From positions 850,901,978 through 850,965,977 of the forward strand of contig NC_090437.1 in the NCBI RefSeq assembly GCF_031143425.1: DNA of 64,000 bases, written 5' to 3'. Source of the stretch: Pleurodeles waltl. Its lineage: Eukaryota; Chordata; Amphibia; Caudata; Salamandridae. The translations under genes were made by a program, and so were the position numbers. Positions 24,202 through 37,454 of this stretch are shown here, piece after piece (the stretch's first letter is position 1; the number at the start of each line of letters is the position of its first letter). The notes under the pieces are model-generated. The model had not been told where the DNA came from and made no database searches. It was given only the letters and a program-made list of their open reading frames with translations.

Positions 24202-25576
24202 GTTTTTATCTCTTTGGTCTTCTGGTTTATAACTGCAAATATTCACTGCACATGGCATCAACAATATTTCTATGCTTATTTATACTTTGTATTAAGGGTT
24301 GTATTACAGATTTGCTGCTCTATTTTTATGTATTACGGGTTGTTTTACAGATATGCTGCTCGATGTTTATGTATTTTTACCTTTGACACTGACCATAACT
24401 TTAATAAACAACTCTTGTTAACAAAAATCTTTCTACAGCTGAACATGATGCTGCAGGGCCTTGGTCCATGTAACAAAACAATTCAAAGAGCACGCCAACA
24501 TAAAGAAAACATCTTTCAAGCTCAAATCCCCTGCTGCAGTAGAGTCATCTACAGACAGTAAGAGTGAACATTATTGTAGGAAATGATCATGCTTGCATCA
24601 TTTCCCTCCAATATTTTAGCATATCTGTTTTGCTTGATTTATAATTCTATGCGTTTTACCCCTGCTAAACAGGAGTGAAGTGAGTATGATCCCAATTTGA
24701 GCATGGGCTAACTGGCTTACCCATAACTGGCATATTTAACTTTAGTGTAAGGCCTAGTATATGGTACAGAAAATATATTAAAGGCATAGATAGTAAAACT
24801 TTACTTGTAGTATGCAAAAGACACAAAACACGGTGTTAGGCCTACCCTGAGTAGCATGACCGTAGCAGCCTAAAACCTGCTGTACAAAACCTGTCAAAAT
24901 AACCCTTTTTTTCTTTTTTTACATCTAGATTTCAAGATCATTTCATCATTAGTGCTTTATATACAATATATGTTGTTGCTAAATTGTATATAGTTTGGCC
25001 AAAAAATGAAAAAGGAAAAAAACATTTCTGCAAAGATGCACTACAGTACCTAAGTTACGAACACAATTTAATTATTTCTTAGCCATCTTTTAGTTAAGAG
25101 GGGGAAAAAATGGTTAGTTCATTTCAGTAATATTCTCATAATGCCGCTAGATAAATCTTCTGGTCAGTGCCTATTCTCATTGCATAAATTGTCTTCCTAT
25201 TTATATATATTCTTACATTTTGATAAGCCAAGCCAAAGAAGGTGATGCACTTTTAAGCTTGCTAGTTGAGTAGTGACCTTGCAACTAGGGTTGCAATAAA
25301 TCACCAGCGTCTTACTGATTTTGGTCAAATTACCACATTACCTGTGCTACCCAAAAAAAAACTGTTAATGTATCTGGATCTATCTGGACTTCCAGACAGT
25401 TCACCACAAATTTATGAAACTCGCTTCAAGATTATCTTAAGCCATGGCAAAGCCATATTAGGTGTGTACCCAATTCTTGGATTTGATTCTAATAGGGCAA
25501 AATACTGACAAATTTGAGTTACTGCTATGAAGAAAGGTCAGAGTATAATACAGTAGCCACTGGACACAAAGTTGCA
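24202..25576. other. No gene recognised
   Basis: AT-rich sequence. Part of it may be 3' UTR of LINE copy 2 (24202-24420, with AATAAACA near 24401) and, on the other strand, 3' sequence of LINE copy 3. A TATTACGG/TTGCTGCTC-like segment is imperfectly duplicated at 24295-24370. Confidence 0.4.
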
Positions 25577-27950
25577 TTATTTTGAAAGGAGTGCCCTACA
25601 AAACAGTAGTCCCTTCAAAGATTCCCTCCATGATGCAAGATTAATTTTAATTGATGTTTCTTGCTCCCATTTGTTAATAAGAAGATCTTGAATCGATGAT
25701 TGAGTCTTTTTCAAGGGGTGAATGTAAGAAACACAGTAACTAATTCCTAACTGTACTGACTGCTCATTATATAGATGTTTAATTAACTTGTGTTGCCAAT
25801 AGCAAACAGGAATAGTGCGTGTCAAACTACAGATTTGCAAATCGGAAAAAACGCATACCAATCCCATATTTCTCCTTACATTTTCCTCATACCTTCCCAT
25901 AAATCTGTAATTTCCTAATTTCCAATTTCTAAGTGTTAAGCTCACCTTGGGTAATTTCTGTCACAGTGCTTACTGAGGTAGATTCTGTGTGGATATTAGT
26001 GAAAGAAAGCAAAGTAGTTTTACTGGCCTTTCTTATTATATAAATAGATGTATGTCAAAGGCATACCAGTATAGGATGTGACATTCACTTTTTTTTTTTC
26101 AATGTGGTGCCTACGACCAAAGCTCCCCCCTTATTTAATGCAGAAAGAAATGACTGGGTGGGGTAGCATAAATGTATGCCTGGCATGGTAATAGTTCCTA
26201 AAATCAAGTTATGGTAATGCCCCATCCTCCCTAGGACGTTGTAAACGTTTTTGTCTTATTCTTGAAGTTTTCTCGTGCCAAAAGGAACTGCTAATAAAAA
26301 TCTTCTATTGTTATAATAAAGTTTTTCTCATAATGTACACATGGCAACAACGAAAAAAAAGCAAACCAGAAGAGGAGGAATGCTAATTTTAATGATGGAG
26401 ACTGTCCCTATAGCGGAAAGAGGTATCTCCGTCCATCTCTCTAACAAATATTTGATTTTCAGTGTTAAGGGTTTGAAAATTAAATTATATAAATCTTGGA
26501 AATTTTCAGAAACCTAGATGTCCAAATATTTCTTTGGCATTTTCACATAGTTAATACTCAGAAAGGTGATGGGTGGTGCTGGGGCATGAGATGTTAAATA
26601 ACACTTCTCAGATGTACTTTGATTTAAAATAGACCATTCAATTTAGCAAATGTGTCAATTGCTAAAAAATAATAAGTATATCATTGATTGATTAGAGTCT
26701 AGGTAAAGAACCATATTGTCTCTGTATAGTTTCGATTTTGCAGCTCACTGGACTGCTGTTTTATTAAATTGGCTTGATCCTTTTGTGATTGCTAAATGTT
26801 TGATAGTGCGAAAAGAAACAATGTCAATAAATAGATGGGATAAGGGTCCTTTTAACTCTTCTACTAATATATATATTTTTTTATTTTAAAATGTTCTTGT
26901 TAAAGCAAGTACAACAGAGCACAGCATGTAGACATTTCCCATCTCAAACTACGGTATTCAGTCAAGTACACACATTATACATGCTACAGACGGACAATCC
27001 TTCAGAAAGAACATTGGTAAATATAAAGGGAACTGGAAGAATAAAGGAAGAAAACATAAAACAGTCACTCAGTATACAGATGGGCCTTTGGATATAGTTA
27101 CAGAGACAGACATCTGGCATGTCAAAGTTTGCAGAGTTCAGTAATCCTGAGGACGTGAGAGGCAAATCACGCCAACTCTTCTACTAACATCTGATACCAA
27201 TTGGATGGCAATCCGTCTTTGCCAGAGGCTTTCCCTTAAAGATTTTTGATGAACAGGGCTCCTTCCTCTTGAATAGATGTGGTAGTGCTGAGGCCCAAGT
27301 TGCTCCAGACTACGGTTTTTCAGTAGACTTAAACAGTCCATAACATCTGTATCTGAGGGGATTACCTGCTGTTGGTAAATATGCTGAAAGAAATCCCCAA
27401 ATGCATTCTGTATGGAAGATAGCTATGAAGTTAGACAAATACTACTGTCTTTGATTTACGATATCGTATTAGCAACAATCAAGATTTAGTGTGCCAAAAT
27501 AGGTATTTACCTGCTGACCTACAGCATATGAATTCACTTCTTTTTCTTGGAAATAAAATCCAAGCTTTTCCTTATCTTCTTCACATTTGTGAAAATTACT
27601 ACGATTGTTTGCAGCATTTAGATAATATTATATGTTAGCAAGAGTCTTCTGCAGTGACTGAACTTGCTCTTCTTGGAACTTTTTCAAATATGAAGTGAAA
27701 CCAATATCTCATCATAGCCTTATATGTCTCCCATATATCTCCCTGAGATGCAGTTCTTGCATGCGCTACTATTAATGCTTTATTTGATCTTTTGTCTGTT
27801 TATTTGTAGTCAATGTCCTATTCAATTTCTAACTACTAAAAAGGTTATGGCTTGTCTCCAGGAAAATATTTATTTGAACAGCTCAATGACTGGGTTTCAA
27901 AAATAACCCTATGGCAGGTGGGAAACCATAGCTTAAAATATTAATAAACA
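25577..27950 (-). pseudogene. L1-like ORF2 relic, LINE copy 3
   Basis: Read on the minus strand from 27950 downward: GDIWETYKAMMRYWF, then ALFIKNL, KASGKDGLPSNWYQMLVEEL (RT fingers) near 27240-27180, a catalytic block now reading YRDNMVLYLDSNQS instead of YADDMVLYL near 26710, then PLTLKIKYLLERWTEIPLSA and IGTVSIIKI near 26440-26370 and a thumb-like region to about 26180. A C-terminal portion continues to 25577. Multiple stops and shifts are present. The changed catalytic motif shows it cannot encode an active RT. Confidence 0.75.
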
Positions 27951-29689
27951 AACACCAATTACACTTTGTTGCCCTAAAGGCAGAATGTCTGAATTTCAAA
28001 GTACATATTATAAACTTTAATCTAAATCATTTGAAAGGAACTAACTACAAAAGTCATTCAAAAACCACTGAAAATTTGGTAAAATTCCAATTTAATAGTA
28101 AAGTCCTTTTTTTCCCCATCTAAAACAGGCACGCCATGAACCGGAACAAAAGCAACCCAAGAACACTCTTGGCCTTTTTAGGGCTCATCAGTCAGCTACA
28201 GTTTGGTTACAGAAGTGCAGACTGCGCAGGATCCACATTTTGGCATACTCATCCCACCCAAGGTGACGCACTGGAGTATTCCAGTGTGTTCCAGTTCAGG
28301 AAACACCTGGCCTGCCAGTTCAGTCTGGACTGCTCCCATTGGAGCAGGGTCAAGAATGATTTGCAAATGATTAGGTCCAAACTGAGGTGGCATGGTGTGC
28401 GAAACAACAACTGACTGGGATGCGGCCCGAATAATTACCAGTGGCTTACCTCTTCAGATCTTCACCACTGCCCCAAAACTCTCCGTGTTGCTTCCCTACT
28501 TCCACATTGTACCCCAACCCAAACCCTTTCAGCTTGGCTATATTTGTTGTATCTTTCCTCTGTCCCCTGAAGCTCCCTCTTGCCTTAATGCTCACCATTG
28601 AATTTCACCCACTACCCTCTTCCAACCATTCTTCCCTGTCTCTTTTCTTTCCAATTATTTATTGTCCCGGTCTTTCACTTTTTACGAGGACCCAGCAATT
28701 TGATACTAAGACACTCCTTTCTCTAAATGCGCTATTGCACATATTTGTAGGTTTTTTGTCTTGTAACTAATGGCTCCAAGGTAGGCAGCCGCCATTTTGG
28801 AAAGGTAGAATGAAAGAAAAAAAACATGGCAGCCAGTTAATGATGAATATGCACACACATGTGGTGACGCACATGTGCAAATACCTCATGCAGGAAGATG
28901 AAAGCAAATGGCTGGCGATTCAGGTCAGATGCACACATATACATCATCTGTCTGAGGCAAGCTTTTCTTTTTGCGGTTTCAATATAGGCAGATTTGGCTA
29001 TCTGATGTAGGCAGCATTATATCCCATACCTTATCAAAAAATGTAGGCCTTTTTATTGCCTGTCTTTGTTGTCTGCTCTCAATGCTCTGCTTTCGATTTG
29101 GTACTTTCCTTACTACTGTAAGGTATCCCGCCCATTGGAACATAGCTTTTATCAATCCTTTTTCAGGTTGCAGCCTACCAGACAGTGCAGCTGTCTGGTT
29201 GGCTAAAGACATCTTTGGGACTTTCAGAAAGTTGACCCAGGAATGTATTCCGCTCGTTGATTACCATTGGCTTTGTGGTTTGTAACTCACACTTTCTGGC
29301 GTTCTGTTTGCTGGCTTTATTTGCTTTAGGCTCTCCGGGTTCAGTTTGTCCCTCCCATTGCCTAAATTGTGTTCACTATATTCGTCCACAAACTTTCTTT
29401 CTGTAAACAAGCCTTTGAATGCACAACAAATATGACAAGATTTAAAGACTGAGGTCAATTAGGGAGCTTGGTGTTTATTTTCTTTCTCTGACCTCAAAGT
29501 GAGAGAATGTATGTGACAATCTTTCTGAGTACCCATGTAAGACAAGAAGGGGTATTATTATTTTTTTGTGTGTGCTAGAAAAAAAAGAACAGTGCTAGTG
29601 TTTCAGAATATATCAGAACTGGTACAAAATTAAAGTTTATTTGTAATTTTGAAGTTTGGTTGAAACAAATATTTGAATGCTATCAAAAC
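27951..29689. other. Unassigned sequence, possible dispersed repeats
   Basis: No gene is supported. The stretch 28130-28470 has the look of a dispersed repeat (balanced composition inside AT-rich flanks) and resembles sequences I associate with amphibian genomes, but I cannot name the family. The frames starting at 28136 and 28971 show no domain. Confidence 0.35.
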
Positions 29690-31030
29690 ACCTCAATACA
29701 CTAAATTTAACCCAATCAACCCCACCCCACTCCAATCTGCACAACTCCACCCCAATGTACTGCACTACGCTCAAATATACCCCATTCTGCTCCCATTTAC
29801 CCCAGTCCACAAAACTCCACTTCAATATACTACAATCCACCCCACTTCAATGTACCGCAAACCAACCCACTCCAGTGTACCTCAATCCAACCCACTTGAC
29901 TCCAACCTACCCGAATCCACTCCAATCTACTCCACTCCAATTTTTCCCACTTCACTCCAAACTCCACTGCAATCTCTCCAACTCCTCTCTACCATATTTC
30001 ACCCCCACTCCCCTCCAATCTACATCGCTCCCCCACAATCTACCCCACTCCGCTATACCACACACCAATGCACTTTACCCAAATGTACTCCACTCCTCTC
30101 ACATTTACCCCAATCTACCTCCACCCCAATCTATGCCACTCCATTCCAAGTTACCCTACTCTAATCCACCAAATATACTCCATTGTACCCTGCCCTAATC
30201 TACCTCACTACACTGCAATCTATCCCACTCCACTCTTCCCTAATCTATCTCTCTACACTTCAATCTATTGAGCTCCACTCTGCCCAACTCCACTCTACCC
30301 CACTCCAATCTACCCAACCCACTCTACCCCAACCTACCACACTCCCATTACACTCTACCCAACCCAACGTCCCCCACTCCACTTCACTTTAATTTACCAC
30401 ATGCCCCTAAAATCTGTCCCACTCAAATCCAATCTAACCCACTCCACCCCATTCCAATTTACCATACCCCCACTCCACCCCAAAGTGCCCAACTCTAATT
30501 TACCCCACTCCAATCTACCCAGCTCCACTCCAGTCTACCCCATTCCAAACTATCCCACTCAATTCCAGTCTATCCACTTCACTCCAATCTACCCCACCAT
30601 AATCCTCTCAATCTATCCCACTATAATCTACTCCACTCCACCCCTTCACCCTCATCTACCTCACTCCATTCTACCCCACTTCACCCCAATCTACCCCTCC
30701 ACTCCAATCTGCCTCTCTCCAATCCAATCTACCCCACTCCACTGTGCTCCACTCTTCCCCAACCTACCCACTCCACTCCAATCTATCCCAATATATCCCA
30801 GTCCAATCTACCCCATTCCAATCTAGTCTACACCACCCCAATCTATCCCACTTCACCCCAATTCCATCTACCCATCCCAATCTACCATGCGTATCTCCTG
30901 CACTCTAATCTACCCCAATTTACCCAATTCCATTCTACCTGCACTCCATTCTAAGCTAATTTACCCCACCCTACCCCAATCTACCCTATTCCACTCTAAC
31001 CCACTGCAATCTACCCCACCCCACTCTACT
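29690..31030 (+). repeat. Degenerate pentamer array (CTCCA / ATCTA / CCCCA)
   Basis: About 1.34 kb is built almost entirely from 5-bp words such as CTCCA, CCCCA, ATCTA and CTACC. They are often ordered as the 15-mer CCCCACTCCAATCTA. The array is degenerate throughout, with no perfect long block. Because 5-bp units of this composition rarely make stops, several 70-170-codon Pro/Thr/Ser/Tyr-rich frames appear on the plus strand; they are artefacts of the repeat. The strand asymmetry (C-rich plus, G-rich minus) is extreme. Confidence 0.9.
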
Positions 31031-31321
31031 AACTTTTAGCCATGGTGAACACCAGCCACTCTGGTGCACATTGCTAAAGCACAATTGCACAGGCAAGACA
31101 TTTTCGCTTTGCCAATGCTTGTTTTGCACTGGATGTGTATCATTACACAGCTGACATGCTGGTACTTTGGGGTTTTTTCTGTTGTGTTTTGTCATTGTGT
31201 TTATGGAGCTAAGGTGTGAAGGAGTCTGGCTCTCTACATAGTCTACAAAAATGATGTTCACTGTGCATAGAGTCCAAGCAACCCCCCCTTGGTTCACAGA
31301 GGTAAAAACTTGAACACTGAA
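31031..31321. other. No gene recognised
   Basis: Short spacer between the pentamer array and the next repeat. Nothing supported is seen. Confidence 0.5.
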
Positions 31322-33620
31322 TGTTCTAATTTTTATGATATCTTGGTCGAGCAGTTAGGCCAATTTTGGAGAGGTGCTAAACATCTGTTGTACTTACAGT
31401 ATCAGTAAATGTGGACACACACTCAAAAGACTAACTCAAGACCAATTTACAGAAAATACTTTTTATACATTTTCTAAGACCAAGATCATCAAAATCGGGT
31501 AAGTACATTTTAAGTTATGATTTTTCAAAGTTTAACAAAAAGTCTTTTGTGCATAATTACGCGCCTTAGGAATCAATGGGAGACAACTTTAAAAATGCAT
31601 ATAAAAATCAGGCAATGCGTTTACCCATGTCTCTGTGGGACCAGCGGGGGAAGTCTGGACGGCTTCTGGTTTCGGCACGAGCAGCTGCTGAAATGTCTGA
31701 GCTGATACAGGCCCACTGCGGGGGACCACTTGGAAAAGGAATGCACAGGCAGACTTCAAGATGGGACCGTTGGGTCCCCTTGGACTGTAGAGGTTGCAGG
31801 GGGTAGGGGACCCTTAGAGCACAGCTGCTTCTCCAATGCAGGGCCCAGGGAGGCCGGGTAGAAAGCAGATAGGTGAGCCAGGAGCTGTGCGACAAGGTGC
31901 CCTTGGAAGCAGGAGGCAGGTCACTTTGAAGGTGGATGCAGATCAACAGGGCCACTCTCGGGAGTGGTTCTTGCGTATCCTTAAGTCCCTTGTCTGGGGC
32001 TTGCTCCTGGTCTTTTAATTGTCCGGAGTGGACTTTTCTTCTTGGTGTCCAATGTTGGGTGACTTGTACCCTGCGTTACTGCACAGATCAGCCACTGGAG
32101 GTCGCAGTGCCACCAAACTTGGCACTCTTGCAGGATTGGTCCTCTGGATCCACTGGGTAGAATTGCTGTGTCAGGTTCCTTGGTGAGCGGTCAGTCAGTG
32201 AACTGGACTTCACTGGTCTTTTGCTTCTTTGTTGCAAGGAGTGATGCGTCACTCTGGAGCGAGATCTTTGGCCATTTTCAGAAGGGTGGAGGTCCTCTGG
32301 GATTTTGAAGAGTCTGTCAGATATCCATGCAACCCCTCAGCGGCGACTGTCGAGTCCTGGGTGCAGCAGGCAGGGTTTGGCACCTTTTTCTTTGTACAGC
32401 AGGAATGCAGTTCTCAAATCTTGGGTCTTCTTTGTTGCGGGCCTTCTCCTGTCCTTGGAATCTGATCAGCAGCTTTAGGGGTGCCCACTAAATACTGCAT
32501 TTTCACCTACCTTAGGGTGGCTACAACCACTATGTGACCACTTCCTGTGGGCAGAAGACACTTCCTTATCCCTGATAGGGAAACAGCTTACCATGCAAGA
32601 TGGAGGAAAATGAAACGGAAAGGTCACCTCACATGCAACACCTTATGGGTGGTGCAAGCTGGGGGTGGCCACTCCTCTTGTCCTTTGTGCTTTTCCAGCC
32701 AAAATTGGGGGTTTGCAAGAGAGTGGCAATCTGCTGCTAGCAGCAGGGCTGTGGGAGAGTTTCAAATGTGGTAAGCCCTTTGAAGCTTGCTGGCAGGGCA
32801 GTGCACATTCCTCTGGGAGAAGCTCCAAAACCTCTGCCCGGGAAGGGCTTTGTTTTCTGAACCCAGAGAGCAAGGGCTCTCACCCCAGGGTTCCAGAATA
32901 TCTTCTGGTGGTGACAGGCTGGTTGTGACTGGCCGGCAACTATGGCAGGGTTAGTTATCTTTTGCAGGGGGCACACCTAAGGTGGTCCCTGGGTACATAT
33001 TGCAATACATCCAATACTGGTAGCAGTTTGGATTTATTGTTCTGAGTTGTTTGACACCAAACAACACATGGTTCAGAGTGACCATAATGTAGCTGTGAAA
33101 CTCATACTGACCAGTGTCCAGCACATAGATGTAAAATGGCTCTTCGGTTTACTTACTATGTCCCAGGTTTGGCAAGGACACAGTAGGGGCATATTGCTTA
33201 AGAGCTGGAAGGCCTGCCAGAGGGGTAACTTACCTATACTGCACTCAGTGAGTAGTGGACAGGTCACACAGGCTCTGTGCCATGTCAGGTTTGCATTACT
33301 GAATTGCACCAGGACACTCAGCCTGCAATGGCAGTGCTGGGTGCAATTGGATGCATGGTCCCTGAGGGTGGCAAAATCTGTGCTGCTGCCCTCAGAGGTC
33401 CACCTTTAGTACCCCATGCCTCGGGTACCTAAGTACCATTTACTAGGGACTTACAGTGGCAGCTAAAGGTGTTCCCAATGCATCAAAACAATTTTAAGAA
33501 AGAGATCTGTCCCAGGGAACATGGTTAGCAGGGGCCCTGGACACCAACAACTTTGAAACCACATCAGATACCAGGCAAAAGGTGGGTAGCTAACCAGGTC
33601 AAAAGATGCCCGTTCTCACA
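31322..33620 (+). mobile_element. Possible LTR-like repeat family C
   Basis: A candidate repeat runs from TGTTCTAATTTTTATG to GTTCTCACA, again TGT...ACA. Its 3' part contains GTACCATTTACTAGGGACTTA, a block style also seen near the ends of family B repeats. No target duplication is visible and there is no second copy in the window, so the boundaries are tentative. No protein coding is seen. Confidence 0.35.
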
Positions 33621-34470
33621 AGGTGTACACTTTAGCTGCTTTTCTCTGCTACTTTTTTCCAGCCACTGTCCAGTGCCCTACTTTTACACTGCTGGGCTCC
33701 ACACCGCTAACCGGTCCGTAGCATGCTTACATCTTTGTAGCTTTCTGCTGTAATTGCATTTCTATGCGACTACTTATTCTGACTAGCTTTCCTGTGCTGG
33801 TCTTCTCTAATTTCTTGGCACTAATAAGCACACTCCAGGACAGTGTTTACATTAATTTCTCCATATTTCTACACTGTTGCCGTAAGTCTCTGCCATGGCT
33901 TAAGCAATGTGTATTGTTAGGAATTCCCTTTCTTCTAGATGAAGTTGAAATTATTCACAGTGCTGTTTAATTAATGGCTAGATTTGTTCAAAAGCTGTGC
34001 TATATTGTAAAGCCCCAATAAAAATATATGAACAAGGAATTTCCTTTCTTTTTTGCGTATCTTTTATTTCAGCATTACACAATAATGAAGCAATATAAAA
34101 ACAAGAAAATGTAATGGAAAATCATTAAAGCACTTCTGTTACTATATAAATAGGTTTCATAACTGTATATTGTGAATGAGGATTATTTTACAATTTATGT
34201 ACTACCTGGGAGATCTGGACTTGCGGCTGGAGTTGCTAACTTTGGAAATGGGAAACCTAAATGAAATCCGGGCTTCAGCTCAAGATCCTGTGAGTCCATC
34301 CAAATCACTGAATCTTTTGTGCCTAAAAATGTGTAAGTAGGTTGGTTTACCGATTAGGTTTTCTAATGCCCTGGAGCAAAGTTTGCGCTGCATTAAAAAA
34401 AACGACTTAGAGCTATTGGCGTTTTAAATTCTTAACTGGACTTTTCTTGCCACATACATTGAAAATTAAA
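33621..34470. other. No gene recognised
   Basis: AT-rich sequence with an AATAAA near 34017 but no associated coding region. Confidence 0.5.
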
Positions 34471-34725
34471 AGTAAAACAGTTGACATAAGTGAGCCGATT
34501 CAAAGCGCCACGGCTTCCGTGAGCACGGAGGAGACACACAAAAGGAAAAATAAAAAGTAAAACAGTTTACATAAGCAAGCCGATTCAAAGCGACTCAGCT
34601 GTCATGAGCGAGAGGGAGACACAAGAGGAAAAATGAAAAGTAAAACAGTTTACATAAGCAAGCCGATTCAAAGTGACACAGCCGTCATGAGCATGAGGGA
34701 GACACACAAAAGGAAAAAGAAGTTT
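34471..34725 (+). repeat. 82-bp tandem triplication
   Basis: Three head-to-tail units of about 82-84 bp each start AAGTAAAACAGTT and contain CATAAG..AGCCGATTCAAAG, a CATGAGC/GTGAGCA block and GGAGACACA...GGAAAAA. The second and third units are more alike than the first. The array is followed at once by the dispersed repeat below, so it may be the variable end of one element. Confidence 0.8.
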
Positions 34726-34818
34726 GCTTGCAGTCAAACATATTGGCAAACATGCAATTATCCATGTAACATGGTCGATCCCCAAGGAGGTAACAGACCG
34801 CCCCAAGGAGGGGCAAGC

Positions 34819-34975
34819 GTAAAGCATTTGCCAATGATGACAAAGGAATTTTGAAAGGGAAGCCCACAAACGAGTGAAAGTGATGGCCGTGAGGTTGACC
34901 TGGTTAAAAGCCAAGATAGATACCAACACGTCGGAAAAGCAGCACTCGTGCACTGCTATGCTCGACCTAAAAATG
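34819..34975 (+). repeat. Dispersed repeat shared with 10587-10740
   Basis: TAAAGCATTTGCC through GCTCGACCTAA matches the 10587-10740 segment in the same order and orientation. Together with the 82-bp units and the intervening 34726-34818, it may form one short interspersed element of about 500 bp. Confidence 0.6.
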
Positions 34976-37454
34976 GAACCATTGGAGCACAGGCTTCTGT
35001 ATTTTCATTTACATAGAGTGTTCAAATCCCTGCATTGCCTCTTGAGTGCTTCCAGCCTTTTACCTTGGTTTTCTCTATTGTCGCCACTTTTCACTTCACT
35101 GTCAACAAAGTGTTGAATAACAACACTCAGATGCACACACATGGCCGGTGTCTTTCGTTTTCTTTGTCAGAGCTCGTCTTCACACCTCTATTCAGTGACC
35201 TTCCTTTGCATGCTATTGTTTGTATTTCATTCTATTGTTTTGCTATCGCCAAATAGTTTTGACACAGCTTATCAGCCCGGCTTTCCTGCGCTGTGTTCTA
35301 ATATTTGAACTTCTCTTACTTCACATATTTTCATGCATTGTTAATTTAGATGACATAAAATGGAGAAACGGCAGGGCGCCCTACCTCATTTAAAGTTGGT
35401 AAACGTCTTCATACTAAAGCAAGGCAAATTGCTTTCTCGGTGCTTTTGTTTTTTTTGTTCAATGCTTTTCAGCTACGAATCAAACATTTTGACAATGCTG
35501 GCCAGTATCAGTGACTGGCTTTTTAAACATTCTTTTTGTTTATGCTACTCAGCCGCTGGCAATAAGAAGTGGCAAAGCAAAAGTTCAGCTAACACCATTC
35601 TTGTTTAATTTTTACTTTGCTCACAGTTTAGAAGAGGACGTTATTTGACTTGTCCTTTAACAGATATGTTACATTGTGCCATTTTTTAAGTGAAGCCTAC
35701 TAGCCAGCGCATGTGCAGTCTGTTGTGAGGCATGTTGTGGCTTACAATGAACATAGAGTGCCTTGGACCCAGCCCACTGCTTACCACTGGTTGGCTTTCT
35801 TTGTCATTCATTTGCCTGATTCATATTTGCATACCAGCTTGTCAATCTTACGTTTGTCCCTTCAATGGTGCAACGCCTCTTTACCATGTGTGTTTTTGCC
35901 TGGTGTCTGCCCGGTGTCAGTGAAGGAAAATGTTACTTCTCCTGTGTCTGTACATACCTTAAAGTTCTGTCGATGTATATGCTCTGCATACTCCTGGCAT
36001 ATAGAGTTGAACTCGGACATTACAGTTCTTTCTTCGAAGAAGCTTTGAATCAAGATATGTTGAGACTCCTCCCTTAGTAATCCAATGTGCATGGGCACAA
36101 ACTCCACTTTTACAATGTTTCCCTCCCCACTACCCCCCACCAACCATCTGGTTCGGACGCCTTTCTAACTCTAAAATCGACGGGCTCACTGGGCTGTCCT
36201 CACATAAGCTGGTGTTGTGTAAGAACTCAAAGAGAACGCATGTGTTTTCGAGCCGTCTTCATCATGTACTTCTCTGCCTCTTCATACAGCTGCCTGTCCC
36301 AGTGTACTTCTCCCGCTCGACCCCTATTAGGGTCGCCCATGCACTTTTTATTTCACCCAGCCCCACACCCATTTTGCTTCCATGTCCCCGTCCTTCCCCT
36401 GTTTCTGTCTCTCATTCCCTCTTCGTGTTGTGTGTTCAATCACTCTCGCTGCATTGCTTCTGTTTCCTTCCACCCTCCCTTTGTAGCTTCTGTGACCACC
36501 CCATCCTTCCGTGTTGTTTCTGTGACCCTTAGTCTTCTATATTGCTTCCGATCCTCTGTTGCTGTCGTCCCACACACCAGCTTTAAAAACATTTTTAAAA
36601 CACTTTTGCATGTTTGTTTTCTTTTTAGATCAGTAACTAAAAACACATTTAAAAAAATGACTGTGTCATTTTGTAAGTATGCACAAGCACTGGCATTGTG
36701 CACATGTCCAGAAAATGACAGTGGACCACATTTTTTTTTTAACTGCATGGCTAATAACCATTAGCAAAGCCACTAGATCACAAAGTTGAGACCTAATAAT
36801 GTTGTTAATGCTTGCTGTATTTGTGAAGTGGATTTAATGTGCCATTCTCTTTCACTGTATCTGTCATGTATTATACACATGAAAAGTGGGTAGGTTTCAT
36901 GACAATTAGCATCCATCAAATAAATGCATCTTTAAAGCAATAAATGACATGCTCCTGTTAAACCAATTCACTACTGAAAAGTGGGGCACCTTAGCTTCTG
37001 ATCAACCACAGCAGATGTGAAGGTACACCAGAGATGGGAAGAATATACTCTTACAACTTTAAAATGCTAGCAAAAAAAGGCTCCAGTTATGCAAATTACC
37101 ACAAACTGGGATGGAGGGAGGGAAAAGCAGGCCGAATTTACAGACTAGTTGACACAGCCTCCACATGTTGTGTTATTTGTTATTAGTGAAGGGAATTACT
37201 TTGTGTGTGGATGTATTCACTGTGAAAGGGCGGCATGCTTTATGTCGTAGTGAAGTTAGCCAATGGCTAAAAAATCCTCTAGCACATGCTAGAGTGGACA
37301 GAAGGAAAATGTTAATGACAACAACCACAGACTAATGGATGAAGTTTGGCTGAAACCACTCTAAATAGCTGTATACACATACTTTTAGTAAAATTGAAAG
37401 GTCTTGGCTAACAAAGACTCATTCAAGTCAATCAGGATCAGTCTTGAAAAAGCT
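34976..37454. other. No gene recognised
   Basis: Long stretch without a supported gene. Its longest frame (36087-36764, plus) is rich in Ser, Phe, Pro and Cys because the DNA is pyrimidine-rich, and it shows no domain. Imperfect repeats of a TTGCTTCTGT-like word occur at about 36450-36560. Confidence 0.5.

Noticed and set aside
24202..25576. A gene around 24.2-24.6 kb
   Set aside because: The overlapping frames are Leu/Tyr/Phe-rich because of AT-rich sequence and show no motif.
28136..28414. 92-codon ORF as a small host gene
   Set aside because: It begins with a plausible ATG but shows no signal peptide, domain or exon structure and lies in sequence that looks like a dispersed repeat.
29673..30826. 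Several long plus-strand ORFs (up to 173 codons)
   Set aside because: They are translations of the pentamer array in three frames; composition is purely repeat-driven and frames overlap each other.
31322..33620. Family C as a confirmed LTR
   Set aside because: No 5-bp duplication and no second copy in the window; kept only as a low-confidence feature.
34471..34725. CRISPR-like array
   Set aside because: Units are contiguous 82-bp tandem copies without unique spacers, in a eukaryotic repeat context.
34760..34790. tRNA-like B box (GGTCGATCCC)
   Set aside because: Lacks one conserved base of GGTTCGANTCC and has no A box at the right distance; no tRNA fold seen.
36087..36764. 225-codon plus-strand ORF
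   Set aside because: No domain or motif; composition follows the pyrimidine-rich DNA. An overlapping frame is also open for over 100 codons.
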